From G963677915 sp963677915 (GTDB lineage Bacteria > Bacillota > Clostridia > Lachnospirales > Vallitaleaceae), in NCBI GenBank assembly GCA_963677915.2, contig CAXXGE010000008.1, positions 91,985-155,984 of the forward strand: DNA of 64,000 nucleotides, read 5' to 3'. The first letter of the stretch is position 1; each line of letters starts with the position of its first letter. Shown here piece after piece: positions 9,243-17,542 of the stretch. Below the pieces are notes generated by a model. That model had not been told where the DNA came from. It was given only the letters and a program-made list of their open reading frames with translations, and did no database searches. The translations under genes and the position numbers were made by a program.

Positions 9243-9324
9243 GGAGGGGTTCCCGAGTGGCCAAAGGGGGCAGACTGTAAATCTGTTGTCTACGACTTCG
9301 AAGGTTCGAATCCTTCTCCCTCCA
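9243..9324 (+). tRNA. tRNA-Tyr (GTA)
   Basis: Cloverleaf with 7-bp acceptor (last pair G-U), long variable arm as expected for tRNA-Tyr, anticodon GTA in the loop after cagac, and T-loop ggttcgaatcc. No encoded CCA. Confidence 0.96.
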
Positions 9325-9341
9325 TTAAGCAACATCACATT

Positions 9342-9414
<73 letters not shown>

Positions 9415-9429
9415 CTTGATTACCAACCT

Positions 9430-9500
9430 GCGGGTATAGTTTAGTGGTAAAACTCCAGCCTTCCAAGCTGGCTATAGGGGTTCGATTCCCCTTACCCGCT
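9430..9500 (+). tRNA. tRNA-Gly (TCC)
   Basis: Acceptor gcgggta/tacccgc, anticodon stem ccagc/gctgg with loop cttccaa giving TCC, T-arm ggggttcgattcccc, discriminator T. No encoded CCA. Confidence 0.95.
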
Positions 9501-9512
9501 TCAACAATTTAT

Positions 9513-9584
9513 GCGCGAATGGCTCAGTGGTAGAGCATCGCCTTGCCAAGGCGAGGGTCGCGGGTTCGAATCCCGTTTCGCGCT
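9513..9584 (+). tRNA. tRNA-Gly (GCC)
   Basis: Acceptor gcgcgaa/ttcgcgc, anticodon stem tcgcc/ggcga with loop ttgccaa giving GCC, discriminator T. Second glycine isoacceptor in the array. No encoded CCA. Confidence 0.95.
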
Positions 9585-9588
9585 CTAA

Positions 9589-9660
9589 TGGGCATTCGCC
9601 AAGCGGTAAGGCACAGGACTTTGACTCCTGCATTCGTAGGTTCGAATCCTACATGCCCAG
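9589..9660 (+). tRNA. tRNA-Gln (TTG)
   Basis: Acceptor tgggcat/atgccca with the U1-A72 pair typical of tRNA-Gln, anticodon stem cagga/tcctg with loop ctttgac giving TTG, discriminator G. No encoded CCA. Confidence 0.95.
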
Positions 9661-9667
9661 TTGATAG

Positions 9668-9697
9668 CGTCCGGAACTTATGTTCCGGGCGTTTTTT
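9668..9697 (+). terminator. intrinsic terminator of the tRNA operon
   Basis: A 10-bp stem cgtccggaac/gttccgggcg (one G-U) with loop ttat followed by six T, starting 8 bp after tRNA-Gln. Confidence 0.9.
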
Positions 9698-9722
9698 GAG
9701 TTCAAGGAAAGATTGACTGTGC

Positions 9723-9752
9723 TTGAAAATACAATGCTTTTAATGCTACTAT
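9723..9752 (+). promoter_or_regulatory. probable promoter of the radical SAM-nth-mutY operon
   Basis: -35 TTGAAA, 18-bp spacer, -10 TACTAT, about 70 bp before the radical SAM gene and right after the tRNA terminator. Confidence 0.45.
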
Positions 9753-9823
9753 TGTAGAGAAACCGGAGTCGCTTAAACTCCCTGTCGAACGATCGTGCTG
9801 TATACAACGAAAGCGAATGTGAA

Positions 9824-11479
9824 ATGAATAAACCGAACGTATTGCTGGTGGGAATCAATGCCAAGTTCATCCACACGAACCTGGCGGTCAGATACCTGCA
9901 AAAATATGCGGCAGCAAGACAGCGCACTGTCGAAATTGAAGAATATACAATCAATCAGCACGTGGATGATGTTGCTGATGACATTATCGGAAGAAAACCG
10001 GATATCCTGGGCTTCTCCTGCTATATATGGAACATTGAAATGGTTCGCAAACTGGCCTCAACAATCAAGCTGGTGCTTCCGGACTGCAGGATTGTGCTGG
10101 GAGGCCCTGAAGTGTCCTACCAGCAAGCCGGGAACAGGGGTGACATGCCCTATGTCGATGCGGTTGTCAGCGGAGAAGGCGAAGAGGCCTTCATGCGTTT
10201 ACTGACCGCATGGGATGCTGGCGAAGCCTATGAGGACAAACCAGGCCAAGGGATGGATATGGCTGATGTGCCGTTCGTCTATGAGAGCCTGGACGCATTC
10301 GAGAACCGGATCATATACTATGAGACTTCAAGGGGATGTCCCTACAACTGCCAGTACTGTCTTTCGTCTATTGAAAAGGGTGTCAGGTTCAGGCCGCTCG
10401 AGCTGGTCTTCAAGGAGCTGCAATGGTTTCTGGACAACAGGGCGATGCAGGTGAAGTTCGTAGACAGAACGTTCAATGCCAGGAAGAGCCATGCCATGGC
10501 AATCTGGAACTATCTGATAGACCACGACAACGGCGTGACGAACTTCCATTTTGAAATCACGGGCGACATTCTGGACGATGAGATGGCCGACAGGCTGTCG
10601 GAAGCCCGGTCGGGACTGTTCCAGTTCGAGATCGGTGTCCAGTCCACGAATGAAAAGACGATTGTCGATGTCCAGCGCAAGGTGGATTTTAACAGACTTG
10701 CCAAATGGGTGCTGCGCCTGAAAGAGGCTGGGAACATCCATCTCCACCTGGACCTTATCGCGGGGCTGCCGTATGAAACCTATGAAGCCTTCAGCAGGTC
10801 CTTCAACGACGTCATGGCACTGGAACCGGAAAAGCTGCAGCTGGGATTTTTGAAAGTGCTCAAGGGCTCGGGAATGGAGACCGATGCGGAGAAATATGAA
10901 CTCGTCTATTCGCCTTACCCGCCTTATGAGATACTCTCTTCAAATGCCATGTCCTACGAAGACCTGTCCATGCTTAAGGGCATCGAAACCATGCTCGAGA
11001 CCTTCTACAACAGCGGCAATTTCGAAACGACGGTTCCACTGCTTGCCAAGTTGCATGCCAGCCCCTTCGAATTATACGAGAACATGTGGAAGGTGTGGAA
11101 ACAGGAAGGCCTTCACCAGTTCAAGCACAACAAAATCAAGCTGTTTGAATTCCTTAGATTCTATGGCATGGAAATGATAAGGGAGGCAAGCGTGCTTCTC
11201 GACGATGCCCTGCTCACCGACTGGTGTCTCCAGGAGAAACCCAAAAAGTATCCTCCTTGGATTGAGGTGGATTTTGAATGGCAGCGCAGGACTTACGATT
11301 TCTATAAAGATGAAGACAATATAAAAAGATACCTTTCCGAATACGAAGGTATGAATGGGAAACAGATATCCAAAATGGCCCACATCGAGCGGCTTTCCGA
11401 CAGATATGTGCTGTTCAACTACCGCAGGAAGTCGGTTATGAACGGCAGGCCAGCCCATTACGTAATCGAACTGCAATGA
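9824..11479 (+). CDS. B12-binding-domain radical SAM protein (DUF4080 type)
   Basis: A 551-residue cytoplasmic protein. Residues 1-140 form a Rossmann-like cobalamin-binding domain (VLGGPEVSYQQ). The radical SAM core follows, with the cluster motif CPYNCQYC near residue 172 in the context YETSRGCPYNC. The C-terminal ~200 residues match the DUF4080 region. Class B radical SAM enzymes are usually methyltransferases or ring-rearranging enzymes; the substrate here is unknown. The stop overlaps the upstream end of the nth region, so the repair genes may be co-transcribed. Confidence 0.88.
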   Translation: MNKPNVLLVGINAKFIHTNLAVRYLQKYAAARQRTVEIEEYTINQHVDDVADDIIGRKPDILGFSCYIWNIEMVRKLASTIKLVLPDCRIVLGGPEVSYQQAGNRGDMPYVDAVVSGEGEEAFMRLLTAWDAGEAYEDKPGQGMDMADVPFVYESLDAFENRIIYYETSRGCPYNCQYCLSSIEKGVRFRPLELVFKELQWFLDNRAMQVKFVDRTFNARKSHAMAIWNYLIDHDNGVTNFHFEITGDILDDEMADRLSEARSGLFQFEIGVQSTNEKTIVDVQRKVDFNRLAKWVLRLKEAGNIHLHLDLIAGLPYETYEAFSRSFNDVMALEPEKLQLGFLKVLKGSGMETDAEKYELVYSPYPPYEILSSNAMSYEDLSMLKGIETMLETFYNSGNFETTVPLLAKLHASPFELYENMWKVWKQEGLHQFKHNKIKLFEFLRFYGMEMIREASVLLDDALLTDWCLQEKPKKYPPWIEVDFEWQRRTYDFYKDEDNIKRYLSEYEGMNGKQISKMAHIERLSDRYVLFNYRRKSVMNGRPAHYVIELQ

Positions 11480-11490
11480 AAGAGGAAGTT

Positions 11491-12153
11491 ATGGTAGATA
11501 AGAAAAGAGTATACAGGATTCTTAATGACCTGGATGAATTCTACGGCACCGAGCACATCTGTCACCTGACCCATAAGAACGACTGGCAGCTGCTTATTGC
11601 CACCCAGTTGAGCGCCCAGTGTACGGATGAGCGGGTGAACATGGTGACGCCGGACCTGTTCATGAAATTCCCTAGCATCAAGGCCTTCGCCGAAGCGCCG
11701 ATCGAGGAGCTTGAAGAGGCCATCCGTTCTACAGGATTCTACCGGAACAAGGCGAAGAACATCAAGGCGTGCTGCCAGCAGCTGCTGGAGAAATACGAGG
11801 GGCATATCCCCCGTGACATCGACAAGCTGACGGAGCTGCCGGGTGTGGGAAGAAAAACAGCGAATGTCGTCCTGGGGCATATGTTCAACATCCCCGGCAT
11901 CGTCGTGGACACCCATGTGAAAAGAATTTCTAGGAAACTGGGTTTTACAGACCTCGAAGACCCGGTCAAGATAGAGTATGCGCTCATGAAACTGCTTCCG
12001 ATGGACCACTGGCTGCGGTACAACACCCAGATTATTGTCCATGGACGTTCGATATGCAGGGCCAGAAAACCTCTGTGCGACCAATGTTTTCTTCTGAAGG
12101 ACTGCCCTGCAGGACTTGAAAAACGCCTTGAAGACATTAAGGCTGCAGAATAA
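11491..12153 (+). CDS. nth: endonuclease III (DNA glycosylase/AP lyase)
   Basis: A 220-residue base-excision repair enzyme removing oxidised pyrimidines. The helix-hairpin-helix LTELPGVGRKTANVV carries the catalytic Lys; the catalytic Asp is in VVDTHVKRISRKLG. The C-terminal [4Fe-4S] motif C-x6-C-x2-C-x5-C is complete (CRARKPLCDQCFLLKDC). I start at the ATG with AGAGGAAG upstream; an in-frame ATG five codons earlier overlaps the previous stop but has no ribosome site. Followed by mutY. Confidence 0.95.
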   Translation: MVDKKRVYRILNDLDEFYGTEHICHLTHKNDWQLLIATQLSAQCTDERVNMVTPDLFMKFPSIKAFAEAPIEELEEAIRSTGFYRNKAKNIKACCQQLLEKYEGHIPRDIDKLTELPGVGRKTANVVLGHMFNIPGIVVDTHVKRISRKLGFTDLEDPVKIEYALMKLLPMDHWLRYNTQIIVHGRSICRARKPLCDQCFLLKDCPAGLEKRLEDIKAAE

Positions 12154-12174
12154 TCGAATCGGGACGGTGAATTA

Positions 12175-13212
12175 ATGAATCCCCTATTTTCAGAACGGCT
12201 TCTTATATGGTACGATAAAAACGCGAGACAACTGCCGTGGAGAGAGTCGAAAGACGCCTATCGGGTATGGCTGTCCGAAATCATGCTTCAGCAGACCCAG
12301 GTGACAACGGTCATCGACTACTTCAAACGCTTTGTTGACAGGTATCCTACAGTCGGGGACCTTGCATCGGCTGACGAGGAGGAAGTCTATAAGCTGTGGG
12401 AGGGTCTGGGCTACTATTCCCGTGCCACAAGACTCATGCAGTGCGCACGCATTGTCAGCAGCCGATATAACGGCAGGTTTCCAGAAGACCTGAAATCGAT
12501 GCTGGCGCTTCCTGGCATTGGGAGCTATACTGCCGGCGCCCTGCTGAGCATCGCCTACGACATGAAAGTGCCTGCAGTGGATGGCAATGTCTTTCGGGTT
12601 GTTGCCAGACAGCTGTGCAACGGTTCGGATATCGGCAAGACCTCAACACGGAAGGAATACGAATCGATTGTGGAAGCCATCATACCGGAAAGGGCCGGAG
12701 ACTTCACCCAGGCGCTTATGGAGCTGGGGGCGACGGTCTGTTCACCGGTATCGCCCAAATGCACGGCCTGTCCGGTTTCGGAAGGGTGCCTTGCATACGA
12801 AAGACAATCCGTCGACAGCTTCCCTGTCAGAACTGCAAGGAAAAAGCAGGTAAGGGAAAGGATGGCTGTCGGCATCATCACATCCAACGACAAGATACTT
12901 TTCATCAAGAGGGATACCGATGGCCTGCTGGCATCCCAGTGGGGACTGCCGATTGTGGACATCACACGTGAAACCCTTGCAGATTACGCATCAGAAGAAC
13001 TGGACATAACGCTTTCAGGGATGACGGCTATTGGTAAAGCCAGGCATGTATTCACCCATAAGATCTGGGAAATGGATGTCTATACGGCTGAAGCATCCTA
13101 TGAAGCGACACCCGATGAACCGGAAACAAGATGGCTGAGCATAGAGGAAGTGGAAGCAATCGCTGTGCCGACCGCCTTCAAGAAAGCATTAACCCTGCAT
13201 GAGAACAAATGA
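12175..13212 (+). CDS. mutY: A/G-specific adenine glycosylase MutY
   Basis: A 345-residue glycosylase that removes adenine opposite 8-oxoguanine. The N-terminal glycosylase core contains LPWRESKDAYRVWLSEIMLQ, the HhH segment LPGIGSYTAGALLSIA and the catalytic Asp in VDGNVFRV. The iron-sulfur motif C-x6-C-x2-C-x5-C is at about 197-213. The C-terminal ~110 residues are the NUDIX-like 8-oxoG recognition domain. It lies 21 bp after nth, same operon. Confidence 0.96.
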   Translation: MNPLFSERLLIWYDKNARQLPWRESKDAYRVWLSEIMLQQTQVTTVIDYFKRFVDRYPTVGDLASADEEEVYKLWEGLGYYSRATRLMQCARIVSSRYNGRFPEDLKSMLALPGIGSYTAGALLSIAYDMKVPAVDGNVFRVVARQLCNGSDIGKTSTRKEYESIVEAIIPERAGDFTQALMELGATVCSPVSPKCTACPVSEGCLAYERQSVDSFPVRTARKKQVRERMAVGIITSNDKILFIKRDTDGLLASQWGLPIVDITRETLADYASEELDITLSGMTAIGKARHVFTHKIWEMDVYTAEASYEATPDEPETRWLSIEEVEAIAVPTAFKKALTLHENK

Positions 13213-13227
13213 TAATCAGGAGGAATT

Positions 13228-13947
13228 ATGTACAACAACTACATTATTGGATTTTATGATACGCTGGTTGACATCGACACGGATGAATACAAGGACAATC
13301 TTTGGTCCGATCTAGCGGTTTTCCTATCTTATCAAGGGGCGGTCTATACTCCGGACGAACTGAAAAACAGATATGAAAAGATAATTAAGAAGCTCACCGA
13401 CATGAACAGCAAGAAAATCCATCATGATATCGATTTTCAGGACGTCATCTACCTGATCTACAAGGAAAAGGGAATCAAGGCCAAAAACAAGCAGCTGAAG
13501 TATACGGCCCAGGTATTCAGGATGCTCTCGCTTAACAGCATCAAGCTGTACGAGGGCGCATTGGATTTCCTTGAAGCACTGAAAAGCGCAGGCAAGAACA
13601 TTTACCTTCTTGCAAACGCCCAGCGCTGCTTTCTGATGCCGGAACTGAAGATGCTTGGTATAAAGGACTACTTTACGGACATCAAGGTGTCTTCCGATGA
13701 AGGTATGGCCAAGCCGAATCCCAAACTTTTCACAGAATTGATAGAAAGCAACGACCTGAAAGCGAAAAAAACAGTTGCCATCGGCAGCAGGTACGATATC
13801 GATATTCAGGGAGCCATCGATGCAGGTATAGATACTCTGCTGTTCAGAATGGACGATTTGGATATCAAGGATAAACAGTTGAAATGCACATACAAAGTAG
13901 ACGGCATGGCATTTGATCAAGCCAAGGAGTTGTTGATAAAATCATGA
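13228..13947 (+). CDS. HAD-superfamily protein lacking the motif I nucleophile
   Basis: A 239-residue HAD-fold protein. Motif II region LLANAQRCF, motif III Lys in AKPNPKLF and motif IV acids in SRYDIDIQGA are recognisable. Motif I, normally FDxYGTL in close relatives, reads IGFYDTL: the nucleophilic Asp is Gly and the usual Gly is Asp. A normal phosphatase mechanism is therefore doubtful. CAGGAGG precedes the ATG. It overlaps the next membrane-protein gene by 4 bp, suggesting a shared function. Confidence 0.82.
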   Translation: MYNNYIIGFYDTLVDIDTDEYKDNLWSDLAVFLSYQGAVYTPDELKNRYEKIIKKLTDMNSKKIHHDIDFQDVIYLIYKEKGIKAKNKQLKYTAQVFRMLSLNSIKLYEGALDFLEALKSAGKNIYLLANAQRCFLMPELKMLGIKDYFTDIKVSSDEGMAKPNPKLFTELIESNDLKAKKTVAIGSRYDIDIQGAIDAGIDTLLFRMDDLDIKDKQLKCTYKVDGMAFDQAKELLIKS

Positions 13948-15038
13948 AGGAACAAAATCCAAAACAATGCCTGACTGAAGGCGTCAAGGTTGGACTGAAA
14001 GCCTTTATCATCAGTTACATAATATCCATAACCGTGGCACTTGTCCTTTCTGTGGCAGTGCTTGACGAAATCAATGATTTGGTTCTGGGTGTCTATGGCA
14101 CATCACATGCCATCAGTTTCGGGCTTGTCATGAAAACAGCTTCCATGGTCATGCACATCGCAGCCTTCAATACGGTGGGAAGCTTCAAAATCGGTCTGCT
14201 GTTTTTCGGAATTATTCCTTTCGCATCCTTTTATATTGCGGACAGGCAGGACAACAGGGATGAAGGTTTCGACGGCAAGATACTGATCATTTTCGCCGCG
14301 GCATCAGCCACCTTCTCCATTGCGCTGTCGCTGCTGGCTATAGCAAGCAGAGGCGACCTGTTGACAATGCAGCTGGATTACTTCGGTTTTGTGAACATCG
14401 TCGTGACTTTTGTCATCACCTTCCTGATTCAGGCGACGATCGGCATGAACTACGGCATTTCCCTTATCCCGGGAGGACTGGCTTCAAGGACCATGGTAAG
14501 ATTGAGCTTCGGTGTCGCCGCTATTCTGGGCGTATTCGGCTTGGTCGCCTTGTTGAAGGGGCTGGTATCGGACGTGCTGCTGATTGTTGCGGGCGTCGTG
14601 CTGCTGATTCCCAACATTGCCGTCTATGTGCTGTTCATGATGATGGGCGTGAGTATTCAGATGGACAGTTCGGTACAGAAGCTGATGGCCTATGCAGGTA
14701 TTGATGTATCGTTCGCAGCACTGCCGCTGATCGTCCAGATACTGGCGGTGGTTGGCATGATCGCGATATTCGTCTTCGCCTTGATGAGAATCGACAGGGA
14801 AAAATACTTCATCAACCTGGCGGGATTCAGCATCATCTATCCATCGGTGGCCTTTCTTGCGGCATACTGTACGGGCATCAACCTGGGCCTGATCAAGAAT
14901 ATCATCGACATCAATATGGGCATCAGCCTGTTCCAGGCATTCGTAGTTCCCTTTGCGATGATCTGGGTGCTCGGACTGGTGCTTTTCGGGGTCAGAAGGT
15001 TGTGGGGCCATCTTGACATATTAAATAAAAACGAATAA
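13944..15038 (+). CDS. polytopic membrane protein, unknown function
   Basis: A 364-residue protein with roughly nine to ten hydrophobic segments spread over its length, few charged residues and no recognised transporter motif. The N-terminal ~20 residues are hydrophilic and contain one Cys. It begins inside the stop of the HAD gene (ATGA overlap) and is followed by proS. I do not recognise the family; a DUF-type Bacillota membrane protein is likely. Confidence 0.75.
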   Translation: MKEQNPKQCLTEGVKVGLKAFIISYIISITVALVLSVAVLDEINDLVLGVYGTSHAISFGLVMKTASMVMHIAAFNTVGSFKIGLLFFGIIPFASFYIADRQDNRDEGFDGKILIIFAAASATFSIALSLLAIASRGDLLTMQLDYFGFVNIVVTFVITFLIQATIGMNYGISLIPGGLASRTMVRLSFGVAAILGVFGLVALLKGLVSDVLLIVAGVVLLIPNIAVYVLFMMMGVSIQMDSSVQKLMAYAGIDVSFAALPLIVQILAVVGMIAIFVFALMRIDREKYFINLAGFSIIYPSVAFLAAYCTGINLGLIKNIIDINMGISLFQAFVVPFAMIWVLGLVLFGVRRLWGHLDILNKNE

Positions 15039-15084
15039 ACTACAAGACATTGATAAAGATAAAATTATTGCAAGGAGCGACTCA

Positions 15085-16521
15085 ATGGCTAAGAATAAGA
15101 AAATGGTAAGTGAAATAACGGCGATGGACGTGGATTTTGCCCAGTGGTACACCGATGTAGTCAAGAAAGCGGAGCTGATCGACTACTCGAGCGTGCGCGG
15201 CTGCATGATCCTTAAACCCTATGGCTATGCCATCTGGGAACTGATACAAAAGGAACTGGACCAGCGGTTCAAGGAAACAGGACACAAAAATGTATATATG
15301 CCGATGTTCATACCCGAGAGCCTGCTCCAAAAGGAAAAAGACCATGTGGAAGGGTTTGCGCCTGAAGTTGCCTGGGTAACCCATGGCGGTACGGAGAAGC
15401 TGGCGGAGCGCCTCTGTGTCAGACCGACTTCCGAGACGCTTTTTTGTGAATACTATGCCAACAACATCCAATCCTATAGAGAACTGCCCCAGCTGCTGAA
15501 CCAGTGGTGTTCGGTGGTGAGATGGGAAAAGACAACGAGACCTTTCCTCCGTTCGCTGGAATTCCTGTGGCAGGAGGGACATACTGCCCATGCGACTGCT
15601 GAAGAGGCACAGGAAGAAACACTGAAAATGCTGGATGTCTACAGCGAGTTTGCAGAGAATGTACTTGCTATACCGATGGTCAAGGGACGAAAGACAGAAA
15701 AAGAGAAGTTCGCAGGTGCTCAGGCGACCTATACCATCGAGAGCCTGATGCATGACGGAAAAGCCCTGCAGTCGGGAACGACCCACAACTTCAGCGACGG
15801 CTTTGCCAAAGCTTTCGGTATCCAGTACACCGACAGGGAGAACAAGCTGCAATACGTCCACCAGACTTCGTGGGGGATGACAACGAGGCTGATCGGTGCC
15901 GTCATCATGGTTCACGGAGACGATTCGGGCCTTGTACTGCCGCCATCCATTGCGCCGACCCAGGTGATGGTTATTCCTATCATGCAGAAGAAAGAGGGCG
16001 TGCTTGAGAAGGCCGGAGAAATCCAGAACCGTCTTTCTGCGATTGCAAGGACTTCACTGGATGATTCGGACAAGAGCCCGGGCTGGAAGTTCGCCGAGCA
16101 TGAAATGAAGGGTGTTCCCGTTCGTGTCGAGCTGGGACCCAAGGATATAGAAAAGAACCAGGCGGTGCTTGTGCGCAGGGATACGGGTGAGAAGACCTTT
16201 GTCAGCCTTGATGACATCGAGCAGGCGGTTGCAGGGCTTCTTGAGAGCATGCAGAAGGGTATGCTCGAGAAGGCAGAGGCACACCGTGACTCCCATACAT
16301 ATGTAGCCACAGATATGGAACAGTTCGAGAAGACAGTCGATGAGACACCAGGTTTCATTAAAGCCATGTGGTGCGGCGATCAGGCGTGTGAAGACACAAT
16401 CAAGGAAAAGACGTCCGCAACTTCAAGGTGCATGCCGTTTGAACAGGAAGAATTGTCGGAAGTGTGCGTATGCTGCGGCAGACCTGCCAAGACAATGGTG
16501 TACTGGGGAAAAGCATACTAA
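15085..16521 (+). CDS. proS: prolyl-tRNA synthetase, short (eukaryote/archaea-like) form
   Basis: A 478-residue class II synthetase that charges tRNA-Pro. Core motifs are present: RGCMILKPYGYAIWE, VRPTSETLFC (motif 2 side), LWQEGHTAHAT and TSWGMTTRLIGA. The anticodon-binding domain follows, and a C-terminal zinc-type domain has CGDQAC and CVCCGRPA. There is no editing insertion, unlike the ~570-residue bacterial type. The gap to the upstream gene is 46 bp, with no room for a T-box. Confidence 0.95.
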   Translation: MAKNKKMVSEITAMDVDFAQWYTDVVKKAELIDYSSVRGCMILKPYGYAIWELIQKELDQRFKETGHKNVYMPMFIPESLLQKEKDHVEGFAPEVAWVTHGGTEKLAERLCVRPTSETLFCEYYANNIQSYRELPQLLNQWCSVVRWEKTTRPFLRSLEFLWQEGHTAHATAEEAQEETLKMLDVYSEFAENVLAIPMVKGRKTEKEKFAGAQATYTIESLMHDGKALQSGTTHNFSDGFAKAFGIQYTDRENKLQYVHQTSWGMTTRLIGAVIMVHGDDSGLVLPPSIAPTQVMVIPIMQKKEGVLEKAGEIQNRLSAIARTSLDDSDKSPGWKFAEHEMKGVPVRVELGPKDIEKNQAVLVRRDTGEKTFVSLDDIEQAVAGLLESMQKGMLEKAEAHRDSHTYVATDMEQFEKTVDETPGFIKAMWCGDQACEDTIKEKTSATSRCMPFEQEELSEVCVCCGRPAKTMVYWGKAY

Positions 16522-16594
16522 AGCCTCCGTTAATATTATAACAAAGGAAAGTTTATACATTTGTAATATTTTGGACACTGGTCTGTCACAAGTT

Positions 16595-16656
16595 GAGGGT
16601 ATTATGTTCTTGTAGTCCCCAAGGAATAACTTTTATTCATTTCATAATACTCCCTC
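16595..16656. repeat. imperfect inverted repeat downstream of proS
   Basis: gagggtattatg (16595-16606) pairs with cataatactccctc (16643-16656) apart from a 2-nt bulge, enclosing a 36-nt loop. It is not followed by a T run, so it is not a classic terminator. It could be a relic of a small mobile repeat or an RNA element. The rest of the 245-bp gap holds only the terminator and the -10 of the next gene (TATAAT at 16720). Confidence 0.4.
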
Positions 16657-16666
16657 TTATTTAGAT

Positions 16667-16697
16667 AAAGAACTCAGCAATGAGTTCTTTTTTTTTG
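16667..16697 (+). terminator. intrinsic terminator after proS
   Basis: Perfect 10-bp stem aaagaactca/tgagttcttt with tetraloop gcaa and a long T run. Confidence 0.85.
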
Positions 16698-16766
16698 CTG
16701 TCAGCCAGCGATTTTATTGTATAATGGAATGATACAGTACACTAGATACGGGGAGGGCTGTAATTT

Positions 16767-17540
16767 ATGATTGAAGTCAAGGATTTTACAAAGGTCTACA
16801 ACCTTAACAAAAAGCAGATGAAACAGATGAACGAGACATCCAAGAAGAAGGTGGCAGTCTCCGGCATCAGTTTTTCTGCGGAGGAAGGCAAGATCTTCGG
16901 GCTTCTCGGCCCCAACGGCGCCGGAAAGACAACGACGCTGCGGACGATGGTGACTTTGCTCAATCCTACATCCGGCAGTATCAGCGTGCAGGGTTACGAT
17001 ACTGTCAGGGATGCCAACGAAGTGAGAAAGCGGATTGGTTTTCTTACCAATGACCTGAAACTGGATCCCCATTTCACGGCGGACTATACGATTACCTATT
17101 TCGGCAGGCTGCATGGCATGAACGAGGATAGGATAGCCGAACGCAAGAAAACGCTTTTTGATTACTTCGAAATCGGCGGGTTTGCAGACAAGAAAGTAAG
17201 CGAGCTGTCTACTGGCATGATGCAGAAGCTTTCGATTGCTGTCAGCCTCATACATGATCCGGAAGTTGTCGTTTTCGACGAACCCACCAACGGCCTTGAC
17301 ATCATTACCGCCAAATCCGTCACGGACTACCTGCTGGCACTGAAGGACAGCGGCAAGCTGATCGTGATTTCCACACACATCATGAGCGTAGCAGAAAAGC
17401 TGTGTGACAGGCTGGCCATTATCTTTGACGGGAAAATCGCTATTGAAGGCAACCTCAGGGAAATACTGGATGAACTGTCCTGCAGTGAACTCGAGGAAGC
17501 ATTCTTCAAGCTGCACAGGATTATAGCACAGGGGGAATAG
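16767..17540 (+). CDS. natA: ABC transporter ATP-binding protein (NatA-like)
   Basis: A 257-residue ABC ATPase: Walker A LGPNGAGKTTTLR, signature LSTGMMQKLS, Walker B VVVFDEPTNGLD, switch His in VISTHIMS. It pairs with the ABC-2 permease 2 bp downstream. NatAB systems export sodium, but related pairs export other compounds, so the symbol is a family label. Preceded by the proS terminator and a plausible TATAAT -10 box. Confidence 0.88.
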   Translation: MIEVKDFTKVYNLNKKQMKQMNETSKKKVAVSGISFSAEEGKIFGLLGPNGAGKTTTLRTMVTLLNPTSGSISVQGYDTVRDANEVRKRIGFLTNDLKLDPHFTADYTITYFGRLHGMNEDRIAERKKTLFDYFEIGGFADKKVSELSTGMMQKLSIAVSLIHDPEVVVFDEPTNGLDIITAKSVTDYLLALKDSGKLIVISTHIMSVAEKLCDRLAIIFDGKIAIEGNLREILDELSCSELEEAFFKLHRIIAQGE

Positions 17541-17542
17541 CG

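Noticed and set aside
15039..15084. T-box leader upstream of proS
   Set aside because: Only 46 bp separate proS from the previous gene; there is no specifier hairpin or antiterminator.
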